Positions 1 through 6,622 of a stretch of DNA of 43,252 nucleotides are shown here, piece by piece. The notes below the pieces were generated by a model, which made no database searches, was not told the origin of the DNA, and was given only the letters and a program-made list of their open reading frames with translations. The stretch comes from a virus, in the IMG/VR virus record IMGVR_UViG_3300012203_000036, positions 1-43,252 of that record; one strand, 5' to 3'. Each line of letters starts with the position of its first letter. Within the stretch, counting starts at the first letter, position 1. The position numbers and the translations under genes are program-made.

Positions 1-554
1 AACACGCACCGCTCGGAGCGCCGCCGAATCCTGGCGGTTCGATCCCACTCACTGGAAACACTTTTGCGGCCGGCGCCGCGGGCCCGGCAGTAAGCCCGGC
101 ACTCGCGCAAGGATTGCAGGGCTCTTTCGGGCTTCAGTATGTGGACGTCACTTTGTCTTCTGCGCAGATTCTTCTTTTGCAGACGACGCCGGTGACTCTC
201 GTGCCGGCGCCAGGCGTCGGTTTCTTCATCAATGCGATGTTCGTCAAGATGATCTTCATCGGCGGCACCATAGCGTACACGGATGCCGGCGGCGCGGTGA
301 GCATCGGTGCCGGCGGCCAAACCGTTGCACTCGCGTCGAATGCAATCTTCCTTGTGACCGTCTCGCCGAATCGCCGGATTCAAACGCTTCTCCCACAAGC
401 CGCCGCGGTTGGCGTCGGCATCACCGGCACCGCTGCGAATCCCCCGACCGAAGACAATGCCGCTCTCGCCATCTCGAAGATCACCAATCAATTCGCGGCC
501 GGCAATGGCACGATGAAGATCTCGGTCTTCTATACGATCGAGCCGTCGCTGTAA
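1..554 (+). CDS. Virion surface or fibre-type protein, C-terminal part (cut by left edge)
   Basis: The frame (codons from base 3) is open to the left edge, so the start is missing. The visible 183 residues begin with a Gly/Pro/Ala-rich stretch (HAPLGAPPNPGG) and continue into a beta-rich domain with motifs TLVPAPGVGF, AYTDAGGAVS, ALASNAIFLVT and NAALAISKITN. The same domain forms the last ~130 residues of the fibre protein at 15925-17280, so a virion-surface role is likely. Joining base 43252 to base 1 continues the gene that starts at 43108 in frame and gives a 232-residue protein. It ends just before a strong terminator at 573-614. The exact function is unknown. Confidence 0.75.
   Translation, partial: HAPLGAPPNPGGSIPLTGNTFAAGAAGPAVSPALAQGLQGSFGLQYVDVTLSSAQILLLQTTPVTLVPAPGVGFFINAMFVKMIFIGGTIAYTDAGGAVSIGAGGQTVALASNAIFLVTVSPNRRIQTLLPQAAAVGVGITGTAANPPTEDNAALAISKITNQFAAGNGTMKISVFYTIEPSL
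3..107 (+). repeat. 105-bp tandem repeat, second copy
   Basis: This 35-codon unit (HAPLGAPPNPGG ... AVSPALA) repeats the last 103 bases of the window plus the two bases of the junction codon. The copies differ at a modest number of bases, so this is a diverged tandem duplication inside one gene, not an exact assembly overlap. Confidence 0.75.
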
Positions 555-572
555 TCCCTTCCAAATCCCCGA

Positions 573-614
573 GCGCCGGCGGATCTTTCCAGCCGCCGGC
601 GCACACCCCTTTTT
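573..614 (+). terminator. Rho-independent-type terminator after the surface-protein gene
   Basis: A perfect 10-bp GC-rich stem (573-582 with 593-602) has a 10-nt loop and is followed, after 7 nt, by a run of five T (610-614). It lies between two rightward genes, so it may lower rather than stop transcription of the next gene. Confidence 0.65.
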
Positions 615-630
615 GATCGGAGAAAAAATC

Positions 631-1326
631 ATGCCGAATTATGCGGTGCAATCCCCGACAAATCCCATGCGCGGACTCTATCGCGGCGACGTCGGCTACT
701 CTTTCGGTGCGCTCACTCCCGCGCCGATCGTTGCTTCGCCGAACGGATTATCCCGAGCTTCGTCGGGGATCGTGACGCTCACGACGCAGGCAGCCCACAA
801 CTTCATGCCGGGCGAAATCGTCACACTCACAGATACCGGGCCGGCCGGCGGCGGCTTGATCATTGCAGTTGCCGGCACACGGTTCGGCGGAAACTACATG
901 ATCCAAGCCATTCCGTCGACGACGACAGCAACGCTTCTTCCGCTTGATGAAGTCATCCTGCATCAACCGGCCGATACTGGCGGCGGCGGAACAGCGACTT
1001 CGATCGCCGCGGAACAACCTGCAGCTCCGCAAGCCGGCAAAGCATTCGCGCTCGCCAACATCGGCGATTTGTCGATGAGTCCATGGGGATTTTTTGTCGA
1101 TGGCAGATTCCTCGCCGCGCCAGGCGTCTTTGAAGTCGATGTGCAGGTTGCAGTCGTCGACGCCGATGTCGAATATCAAACCATTGCGAACGGCGCTGTC
1201 GCTACTGTCGACGCAACGAACTTCACGTTTCACTTCGATGCGACATGGACAGGCGCGAAGTTTGCGCGTTTGAAAATTCAGGCACGCACCAACGCCGTCG
1301 GCTTCATCGGCAGAATCAGAGGATAG
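631..1326 (+). CDS. Hypothetical virion protein, beta-rich
   Basis: A 231-residue protein. The ATG at 631 is preceded by GGAG at 7-nt spacing and is preferred to the TTG at 613, which lies inside the T-run of the terminator. The sequence is rich in Gly, Ala, Thr and Val with alternating hydrophobic residues; around residues 45-65 there is a VTLTTQAAHNFMPGEIVTL stretch like those in repeated domains of phage fibre and decoration proteins. There is no transmembrane segment or signal peptide. It lies in a block of surface-type genes just upstream of the terminase. I do not recognise a specific family; virion attachment or decoration is inferred from position. Confidence 0.65.
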   Translation: MPNYAVQSPTNPMRGLYRGDVGYSFGALTPAPIVASPNGLSRASSGIVTLTTQAAHNFMPGEIVTLTDTGPAGGGLIIAVAGTRFGGNYMIQAIPSTTTATLLPLDEVILHQPADTGGGGTATSIAAEQPAAPQAGKAFALANIGDLSMSPWGFFVDGRFLAAPGVFEVDVQVAVVDADVEYQTIANGAVATVDATNFTFHFDATWTGAKFARLKIQARTNAVGFIGRIRG

Positions 1327-1328
1327 CA

Positions 1329-1631
1329 ATGCCCATCTCAGGAACAGTCAACGGCATGACGGTGATCGTCGATCAAGGCACAGTCGACTCGGCGCAAGTC
1401 CATGCGTATCTGAAACTTCATGTTGTCGATCCGTCGACGAACGTCGCTTTTTATTTTCGCGAAGTGGAATACGATCGCAACGCCGGCGCCGGCGAAACTT
1501 TCCCGCAATTCGCAAGCCGCGTGATCGCGGCAGAAAAAGCGCTTCGCGATGCGGCGATTCTTTCCTATCTTTCAAAGACGAAAGGGTCGACCGATGTCAC
1601 AGCGAATTTGACGGCGCTCACACAGCCATAA
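1329..1631 (+). CDS. Small hypothetical protein of the surface-gene block
   Basis: A 100-residue protein starting at ATG 1329, two bases after the upstream stop, so the two genes are probably translationally coupled. An upstream in-frame ATG (1245) would overlap the previous gene deeply and is rejected. The first half is beta-like (MTVIVDQGTV, YLKLHVVDPS); the second half holds a helix (FASRVIAAEKALRDAAILSYL). No cysteine pairs or membrane segment. Family not recognised. It probably works with the adjacent virion genes, by position only. Confidence 0.6.
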   Translation: MPISGTVNGMTVIVDQGTVDSAQVHAYLKLHVVDPSTNVAFYFREVEYDRNAGAGETFPQFASRVIAAEKALRDAAILSYLSKTKGSTDVTANLTALTQP

Positions 1632-1642
1632 GGAGAATCTCG

Positions 1643-2251
1643 ATGAAGACGAAAGCAATTTTTGCGTTGACGATTCTTTGTCTCGCAGCCGTGCTTGCTT
1701 CATGGTCACAGAATCCGCCGGGCGGATATGGGCCAGGACAAGGCGGCGTAACATTTCCCCTTCTCGCTCCAGCGGGAACTTTAGCTGCGCCATCGTATAG
1801 TTTTGTTGGTGTACCTAGTTCCGGGATGACTGCGGCAGGAGGGCTTCTTACGATCGTGGCGGCTGGCGCATCGATTGCTGCGTTTAACGGCAGCGGCATA
1901 ACGGTACAGACTGGAAACCTATTCACGCCCGTCGTTTCATCGGGCACTTATGTCACCACGAACAACTGTTCTTCTTCTGCCTCTCCTGCCGTTTGCGGAT
2001 CAGCCGCCGCGGGCTCATTCGTTCTTCCAGCGGCAGCGACGACAATCACCGTCAACACCACGGCTGTCACTGCGAATTCGCAGATCATCGTCATCAACGA
2101 CGATTCGCTCGGCACGAAATTGAGCGTCACGTGCAATACCGCGCTCGATCAAGTGTTCGTGTCGGCTCGCGTTGCCGCGACAAGCTTCACCATCACTGGA
2201 ACGGCGCCGGTGACTAACCCGAATTGCTACAGCTACTTGATCATCAACTGA
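1643..2251 (+). CDS. Exported Cys-containing virion-type protein with Sec signal peptide
   Basis: A 202-residue protein with AAGGAG 9 nt before its ATG. Residues 1-20 form a classic Sec signal: KTK, then the hydrophobic stretch AIFALTILCLAAVLAS, with a possible signal peptidase I site near residue 20. There is no lipobox. The mature part is Gly/Ala/Thr-rich and beta-like, with four Cys in the second half (NNCSSS, AVCGSA, VTCNTA, NPNCYS) that could form disulfides after export. The final ~95 residues resemble repeats of phage fibre-type proteins. A Sec signal on a gene inside a virion block is unusual: the protein may act in the periplasm or at the cell surface during infection, or it may be a virion part with a signal-like N-terminus. 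Confidence 0.65.
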   Translation: MKTKAIFALTILCLAAVLASWSQNPPGGYGPGQGGVTFPLLAPAGTLAAPSYSFVGVPSSGMTAAGGLLTIVAAGASIAAFNGSGITVQTGNLFTPVVSSGTYVTTNNCSSSASPAVCGSAAAGSFVLPAAATTITVNTTAVTANSQIIVINDDSLGTKLSVTCNTALDQVFVSARVAATSFTITGTAPVTNPNCYSYLIIN

Positions 2252-2300
2252 AACGGGTTTCTTGCGCTATACTTGCCGCGGTCAGGTAGAAAGCACGCTC

Positions 2301-2325
2301 GATCTAACTTAGAGCGTCTTAGATC
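2301..2325 (+). promoter_or_regulatory. Inverted repeat in the leader of the terminase small-subunit gene
   Basis: GATCTAA (2301-2307) is the exact reverse complement of TTAGATC (2319-2325), with 11 bases between. It ends just before the AGGA ribosome binding site of the gene at 2331. The 79-bp gap also holds a TATACT hexamer with no convincing -35. It could be an operator, a translation-control hairpin or a packaging-protein site; the sequence does not say which. Confidence 0.4.
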
Positions 2326-2330
2326 AGGAC

Positions 2331-2615
2331 ATGGCGAAGGGCAGGAAAACAGGCGGGCGCAAGCCTGGCACGCCGAATAAAGTCACCGACGGGATCAAGC
2401 AACTTCTCAATCGAGTACTGCACGAAAAAGAACTCGAAAAGAGATGGCGCTACTTCCTAGATCACCGCGATCCGCAGATCCGCTACAAAACTTTCGAACT
2501 CGCGAACGCGTATATGTTCGGCAAGCCGGTGATGCCGATTCAAGGCGCCGAAGATGCGCCGCCGGTGCACATCGACATCAGCGCGATCCCGATGAAGCGC
2601 AAACGTGCCGAATAG
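2331..2615 (+). CDS. terS: Terminase small subunit (probable)
   Basis: A 94-residue basic protein with the N-terminal motif GRKTGGRKPGTPNK, frequent at the start of phage small-terminase and terminase-associated proteins, followed by a helical region (DGIKQLLNRVLHEKEL, DHRDPQIRYKTFELANAY) suited to DNA binding and oligomerisation. It overlaps the start of the large subunit by 11 bp, the usual arrangement. Small terminases choose the packaging site and feed DNA to the motor. It is shorter than many family members (about 140-180 residues), so the assignment rests on the motif and the neighbour. Confidence 0.75.
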   Translation: MAKGRKTGGRKPGTPNKVTDGIKQLLNRVLHEKELEKRWRYFLDHRDPQIRYKTFELANAYMFGKPVMPIQGAEDAPPVHIDISAIPMKRKRAE

Positions 2616-4170
2616 TCCAGGCAACGTCTCGATCGGCGACTACTATCAGCCGTACGAGAAGCAACAACTCTTCCACAATTCCGAAGCGACATATCCGCTC
2701 ATGGAAGGCGGCCGCGGCGGCGGGAAGTCGATCGCGCTTTTGTGGGAAGCGATTCGCGAATGCCTTCTCGTCGCCGGCTGCAACTGCCTTCTTCTTCGGC
2801 GCACGCTGACGGCTGTCGAGAAAGGCGGCATCGAAGATCACTTCACGAAGTACGTGCCGAAGAAGTTGTATCGCACGTTCAATCAATCGAAGCACATCGT
2901 CACATTTCATAACGGCTCGAAACTTTTCTTCGGGCATATCCGCACCGAAAAAGATCTGATGCAGTACCAGGGCGCGGAATTCCTTTTCATCGGATGGGAA
3001 GAGCTGACGCAGTTCACCTATTCGCAGTGGGACTTCATGAAAGGCAGCAATCGCTGTCCGATCAAGTCGTTCGAACTCGACGGCGTGAAGTGGGAAACGA
3101 AACCGCGCATGGCCGGCGGCACGAATCCGAACGGTAAAGGTTCCGGATGGGTAAAAGCTCTCTGGATCACGAAGAAGCCGCCGGCGGGAATGTTCATCCC
3201 CGATTATGATCCGGCCGAGTACGAAGCGATCCATTCGACGTACGAAGATAATCCGACGTACGCGAACGACAAGAACTACATCAAGGGCTTGCACTCCATC
3301 ACCGATCCTGTTCTTCGCGAAGCATGGATCCCGGGTTCGTGGAAGATCCTGGCCGGCCAGTTTTTCCAGAATTGGGATGCCGAGCTGCACACCATCGGCG
3401 GAAAAGAGTCGCGATGGACTCTTTCCGATGTCGCGTATCTCGATTGGCAGCCGCGATGGATCTCGATCGATTGGGGCTTCCAGCACGCTTGCGTAATTCT
3501 CTGGTGGACGATCGTACAGGTGCCGGATCCGTTCCCCGATGAAGAAGGGCACGATCGGAAGAAGACGATCATTCTCTGCTATCGGCAACTCGTGTGCCGG
3601 AAGCTGAACGAAGAACTTCTCAGTGAGCAGATCGTAAGCGCGAATCACACCGGCGAAGTCTTCGACAAGATCTCGCATATCTACCTGTCGCCTGATCGCT
3701 TCGTATCGAAAGGATCCGGCGAAGACGCCGAGCATTCGATCGCCGACAACATGGGCGACGTCTTTGTGAAGTACGATATGCCGCGGCCGCAACGCGCGAA
3801 CAATCGTCGCGTCGACGGGTGGCGGCTGTGCTACACCATGCTCGACATGGAAGGCGTCGCAGTGCTAGCCTCATGCCGCGATGTCGTGGATTCGATTCCG
3901 AAGCTGATGCGATCGGAGAAGGATGCCGAAGACGCAGAAAAAGAAGGGAACGATCTCTTTCTCGACGTATGCGAAAGTTTTCGCTACGGACTGATGAGTT
4001 ACGCGACTACCGCGCCGATCCCGCGCGATGTGGCGAATCAAGAACGGATCAAGGCGATCAAAGATCCGACAGCAAAGTACATGGAGTATCTCCGGATCAT
4101 GTCAAAGCCGGCCGTCAGCGACATCGTGATCCCGATTCCGCCGCGCGGCCCGGCATGGAAGCGGCGGTGA
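2605..4170 (+). CDS. terL: Terminase large subunit (packaging ATPase-nuclease)
   Basis: A 521-residue protein, GTG start inside the end of the small-subunit gene. The ATPase domain shows Walker A GGRGGGKS (residues 35-42), a Walker B-type segment FLFIGWEE with the catalytic acidic pair (126-133) and the coupling motif GGTNPNG (171-177). The C-terminal RNase H-like nuclease shows ISIDWGF (Asp 289), LSPDRF (Asp 364) and a third acid in LFLDVCESFRYGL (Asp 454). This is the motor that threads DNA into the prohead through the portal and cuts it at the end of packaging. Length and motif order fit the family. No frameshift is seen. Confidence 0.96.
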   Translation: MPNSPGNVSIGDYYQPYEKQQLFHNSEATYPLMEGGRGGGKSIALLWEAIRECLLVAGCNCLLLRRTLTAVEKGGIEDHFTKYVPKKLYRTFNQSKHIVTFHNGSKLFFGHIRTEKDLMQYQGAEFLFIGWEELTQFTYSQWDFMKGSNRCPIKSFELDGVKWETKPRMAGGTNPNGKGSGWVKALWITKKPPAGMFIPDYDPAEYEAIHSTYEDNPTYANDKNYIKGLHSITDPVLREAWIPGSWKILAGQFFQNWDAELHTIGGKESRWTLSDVAYLDWQPRWISIDWGFQHACVILWWTIVQVPDPFPDEEGHDRKKTIILCYRQLVCRKLNEELLSEQIVSANHTGEVFDKISHIYLSPDRFVSKGSGEDAEHSIADNMGDVFVKYDMPRPQRANNRRVDGWRLCYTMLDMEGVAVLASCRDVVDSIPKLMRSEKDAEDAEKEGNDLFLDVCESFRYGLMSYATTAPIPRDVANQERIKAIKDPTAKYMEYLRIMSKPAVSDIVIPIPPRGPAWKRR

Positions 4171-4182
4171 TGTGGGGAGAAG

Positions 4183-4407
4183 ATGGCCTCGAATGAAAAT
4201 CGACACTGGCTCGATTTTCCGGTTCTTTCAGGCGTGTCCTACATTATCGATCCGCATTTGCCGCCCGATACTTTCTTCGCCGGCATGGACGGTGTATTCC
4301 ATATCGGTGCAGGCACAGATCTGCAGCTTCGGCTATTTTGGCTGAATCTTACGAAGTGGGATCGCCGGTTCCTGAAACAGTTGCTGATTGCGGTTGACGA
4401 CGAATGA
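4183..4407 (+). CDS. Small hypothetical protein downstream of terL
   Basis: A 74-residue protein with GGGGAGA before its ATG. It is rich in aromatic residues (DFPVLSGVSYIIDPHLP; LRLFWLNLTKWDRRF) and is probably a compact mixed fold. There is no signal or cysteine motif. Its stop overlaps the start of the endonuclease gene (ATGA). Family not recognised. Confidence 0.6.
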   Translation: MASNENRHWLDFPVLSGVSYIIDPHLPPDTFFAGMDGVFHIGAGTDLQLRLFWLNLTKWDRRFLKQLLIAVDDE

Positions 4408-4940
4408 TCTTATATCTGATCACGCATCGAGACAGCGGCAAAATGTACGTCGGAGTAACGTCTCGAACGCTAGCGAAGAGATGGAATCAGCATCTCTATG
4501 ATGCCGGACATCGAGGATGCGGGCATTTTCACTCCGCGCTTAAAAAATATGGAGCAAAAGCGTTCCACCGCGAAGTGCTGATTTCTACAGATGACGCACA
4601 TTCGCTGTTTAATCTTGAACGTCTTTTTATTGTCTTATTTCAGACCACCGATCTCCGCTTTGGGTATAACCTGAGCGCTGGCGGGGAAGGGAATCCTGGC
4701 CTTTCCATTTCAGCGGAACGTAAGCTCGCCGTCAGCAATGCGCAACGCGGCAAACCGAAGAGCGCGGAACACAGAGCTAAATTGTCAGCGGCGCTGAAGG
4801 GCAGAGGAGCGTTCTATGACAAGACAGGCCAAAAACACACGCCGCAACACATTGCCAATAGAGTTGCGGCTCGTAAACGTAACAGACAAACTAATTCATC
4901 ATCTCGAACGACAGCTAGACTTTTTCCAGAAACAGCATGA
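4404..4940 (+). CDS. GIY-YIG homing endonuclease with NUMOD3 repeats
   Basis: A 178-residue protein. The N-terminus carries the GIY-YIG core in variant form (ILYLITHRDSGKMYVGVT, residues 2-19), the following Arg-containing helix (RTLAKRWNQHL) and the metal-binding Glu in LFNLERLFIV (about residue 73), then GYNLSAGGEG. The second half has two NUMOD3-type DNA-binding segments (SAERKLAVSNAQRGKPKS; SAEHRAKLSAALKGR). Such free-standing enzymes cut a specific site and spread their own gene. Base composition is visibly more AT-rich than neighbouring genes, a sign of transfer. The 3' end overlaps the next gene by 125 bp. The intact motifs suggest it is active. Confidence 0.92.
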   Translation: MILYLITHRDSGKMYVGVTSRTLAKRWNQHLYDAGHRGCGHFHSALKKYGAKAFHREVLISTDDAHSLFNLERLFIVLFQTTDLRFGYNLSAGGEGNPGLSISAERKLAVSNAQRGKPKSAEHRAKLSAALKGRGAFYDKTGQKHTPQHIANRVAARKRNRQTNSSSRTTARLFPETA

Positions 4941-5211
4941 GTTCCTGACTGGCAAAGTCGAACGACTCGAACTCGTCGTGATGGCTGCAAAGAGCGACGC
5001 CGGCCGCGAATACGCCGAACGCAGCGATCGAGCTGCACAGCCGGCGCCGCGCAAGACGCCGATCACCGAAGTTCCAATTCCGGCGGATGAGAAGATCCCG
5101 TTCAAGAAGATCCGTGAAAGATGGAACAGTCTCAACGCCGAACAGCAAGAGGAAGCGATGAAGAAAGCGGATCTAATCATCGAAGAAGCTTCGAAAGAGA
5201 GGGCATCATGA
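4816..5211 (+). CDS. Coiled-coil hypothetical protein
   Basis: A 131-residue protein. ATG 4816 lies inside the endonuclease gene but has AGAGGAG at 7-nt spacing, so this start is favoured. Residues 20-60 form a heptad-like coiled coil (DKLIHHLERQLDFFQKQHEF, then LTGKVERLEL), followed by a Pro/Ala linker and a charged C-terminal helix (LNAEQQEEAMKKADLIIEEA). Its stop overlaps the next gene (ATGA). The long overlap suggests the endonuclease gene grew into, or was inserted just before, this gene. Probably a small structural or regulatory oligomer; function unknown. Confidence 0.65.
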   Translation: MTRQAKNTRRNTLPIELRLVNVTDKLIHHLERQLDFFQKQHEFLTGKVERLELVVMAAKSDAGREYAERSDRAAQPAPRKTPITEVPIPADEKIPFKKIRERWNSLNAEQQEEAMKKADLIIEEASKERAS

Positions 5212-5690
5212 AGGGCGCCAGTTCACACGACGGAAAACTGCACGGCAATTTGCAGATGGTCGAGCGATACGACGAATCGAAGGGCAAGCAGAAAAAGCCG
5301 AAAGAGACAGGCGGCGAATCTGGCGGCGAGCACGAAGCCGGCGGGCATGACGAGATCAAGCAAGTCGTCGCCGAGCACGGCCCGGCTCACAAAGTCATGA
5401 TCACGCACGATCACGACGGCCAGCATTCTACGGTGACGTCGCATCACGACGATGGGCACGTTCACACCGCTCACCATGACGGCGAAGATTACGCGGAGAT
5501 GGCACACGCGCACGCGGCCCATGCCGGCGGCGTCAGCGATTCCAGCTCTCTGCACGAAGCTCATGCCGGCGATCAGGACGCGGATTCATTTGCCGAAGCC
5601 GGACATCGCCGCGGGATCGAGCGCACTTCTCACAAGGCGCAAACCGGCGGCGGCTTCATGCCCGAGCACGGCGTCGGCGCCGAAGGCTAG
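5208..5690 (+). CDS. Histidine-rich hypothetical protein
   Basis: A 160-residue protein starting at ATG 5208, coupled to the upstream gene. An upstream in-frame ATG at 5121 is rejected because it would overlap the previous gene by 90 bp. About 23 of the residues are His, clustered between residues 55 and 115 in runs such as THDHDGQH, HHDDGHVHTAHHDGED and AHAHAAH, mixed with Asp and Glu. The N-terminal third is Lys/Glu/Gly-rich and looks disordered. Such composition commonly binds zinc, nickel or copper, but there is no ordered metal-site motif. It lies between terminase and portal, so a minor virion or assembly role is possible. Family not recognised. Confidence 0.65.
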   Translation: MKGASSHDGKLHGNLQMVERYDESKGKQKKPKETGGESGGEHEAGGHDEIKQVVAEHGPAHKVMITHDHDGQHSTVTSHHDDGHVHTAHHDGEDYAEMAHAHAAHAGGVSDSSSLHEAHAGDQDADSFAEAGHRRGIERTSHKAQTGGGFMPEHGVGAEG

Positions 5691-5692
5691 TC

Positions 5693-5875
5693 GTGCCCAG
5701 CAAGGCGGAGTCCGAGAAGTTCGAGCAATACGAAGTTCATTATGAGAAGAAATCGACGCATCCGTTCCGGCGTTGCGGCAATTGCGCGATGTTCGTCGAG
5801 CCAAACCGCTGCGACATCGTGAAAGGGCCGATTCTTCGGCCCGGGTGGTGCGTTCGTTGGGAGAAGAAAACATGA
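5693..5875 (+). CDS. Small four-cysteine protein
   Basis: A 60-residue protein, GTG start two bases after the upstream stop. The Cys pattern CGNCAMF ... NRCDIVKG ... PGWCVRW gives four conserved-looking cysteines in 30 residues, and it resembles a widespread short phage protein with a high-potential iron-sulfur-like spacing. Zinc or an iron-sulfur centre are both possible. The stop overlaps the next start (ATGA). Confidence 0.65.
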   Translation: MPSKAESEKFEQYEVHYEKKSTHPFRRCGNCAMFVEPNRCDIVKGPILRPGWCVRWEKKT

Positions 5876-6132
5876 AATACCGCGCAAATCCTGTGATCGT
5901 CGACGCCGCGAAAATCCTCATCGTTCACGAAGCGGATTTTGTAGGCAATCGCAATCTCACACTCGATGACGGCCGCAAAGTCACAGTGTATCCGGCGATG
6001 CTTTCACGGATCACGCCGGCAGAAGGCGACTACTACGTCATGCAGGAAGACGGCTATGTGTATCTGAATCCGAAAGACGTCTTCGAGCGGAAGTATTCGC
6101 CAATCGAGAATCAAGCACGCACTGCCGGTTGA
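5872..6132 (+). CDS. Small phage protein of the PGDY-type family
   Basis: An 86-residue protein starting at ATG 5872, overlapping the upstream stop and preceded by GGGAGAAG. The C-terminal half (PAEGDYYVMQEDGYVYLNP, KDVFERKYSPI) matches in pattern the common phage proteins that end in PGDYI...DG...Y..xPDVFexxYxPV, whose role is not established. The N-terminal part (VIVDAAKILIV) fits the first strand of that family. It forms a tight cluster with the cysteine protein upstream. Confidence 0.6.
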   Translation: MKYRANPVIVDAAKILIVHEADFVGNRNLTLDDGRKVTVYPAMLSRITPAEGDYYVMQEDGYVYLNPKDVFERKYSPIENQARTAG

Positions 6133-6135
6133 GCC

Positions 6136-6429
6136 ATGATCGAATACCGCGCCTGCAATTCGATGATCACGCCAATGCTCGCGCGTCGAGTGATGGCGGA
6201 TGCTTTCGCTGCACATCATTCGGCCGGGCAGTGGGCAATGCGCATCGAACAAAAGATCTCCGAGAACTGCGCGATCGATGTCTCAATCGAGACATCGATC
6301 GGTTTGCAGATGACACTTTGCGGCTTGCCGATCCTGTTCGACGAAAGAATCTCGATCGACACGATCGAGCTTCATGACAAAGACGGCGGCGTGATCGCAA
6401 GGATCACTCAGCTCGCGGTGCCAGTGTGA
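6136..6429 (+). CDS. Hypothetical protein
   Basis: A 97-residue protein, ATG four bases after the previous stop. It has an N-terminal helix (LARRVMADAFAAHHSAGQ) and a strand-rich C-terminal half (DVSIETSIGLQMTL, RISIDTIELHDKDG). No membrane segment or metal motif. Family not recognised. It lies in the co-directional string between terminase and portal. Confidence 0.55.
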   Translation: MIEYRACNSMITPMLARRVMADAFAAHHSAGQWAMRIEQKISENCAIDVSIETSIGLQMTLCGLPILFDERISIDTIELHDKDGGVIARITQLAVPV

Positions 6430-6436
6430 GGCAACT

Positions 6437-6622
6437 ATGCCGGCAAAAGAAATCATGTCCGACTTCGAAGCCGGCACACTTCACAGCGGCCGCGGCGGGC
6501 CGATCGTAAAGAAGAAGAAGCAAGCGAAGGCAATCCAGCTTTCGTACTTGCGCAAAGAAGGGCACGACATCCCTGAGAAAAAAGGGCTCGCGCATTCTTA
6601 TCGGAAAGCAAAACACGCCTGA
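6437..6622 (+). CDS. Small basic protein resembling DUF6496
   Basis: A 61-residue Lys-rich protein. The pattern KEIMSDFEAGTLHSGRGG, a basic KKKKQAKAIQLS stretch and the Ser/Lys tail resemble DUF6496-type small proteins found next to portal or structural genes in many phages; their function is unknown. The stop TGA shares its last base with the portal start codon, so the genes are coupled. Confidence 0.65.
   Translation: MPAKEIMSDFEAGTLHSGRGGPIVKKKKQAKAIQLSYLRKEGHDIPEKKGLAHSYRKAKHA

Noticed and set aside
1-107. Direct terminal repeats of the packaged genome
   Set aside because: The two end copies are diverged and in frame as a coding tandem repeat; exact terminal repeats would be identical.
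2578-3792. Long antisense frame (404 codons) opposite the terminase large-subunit gene
   Set aside because: It is a shadow of the GC-rich codon pattern of the real gene, with no ribosome site and an Arg-rich sequence without motifs.
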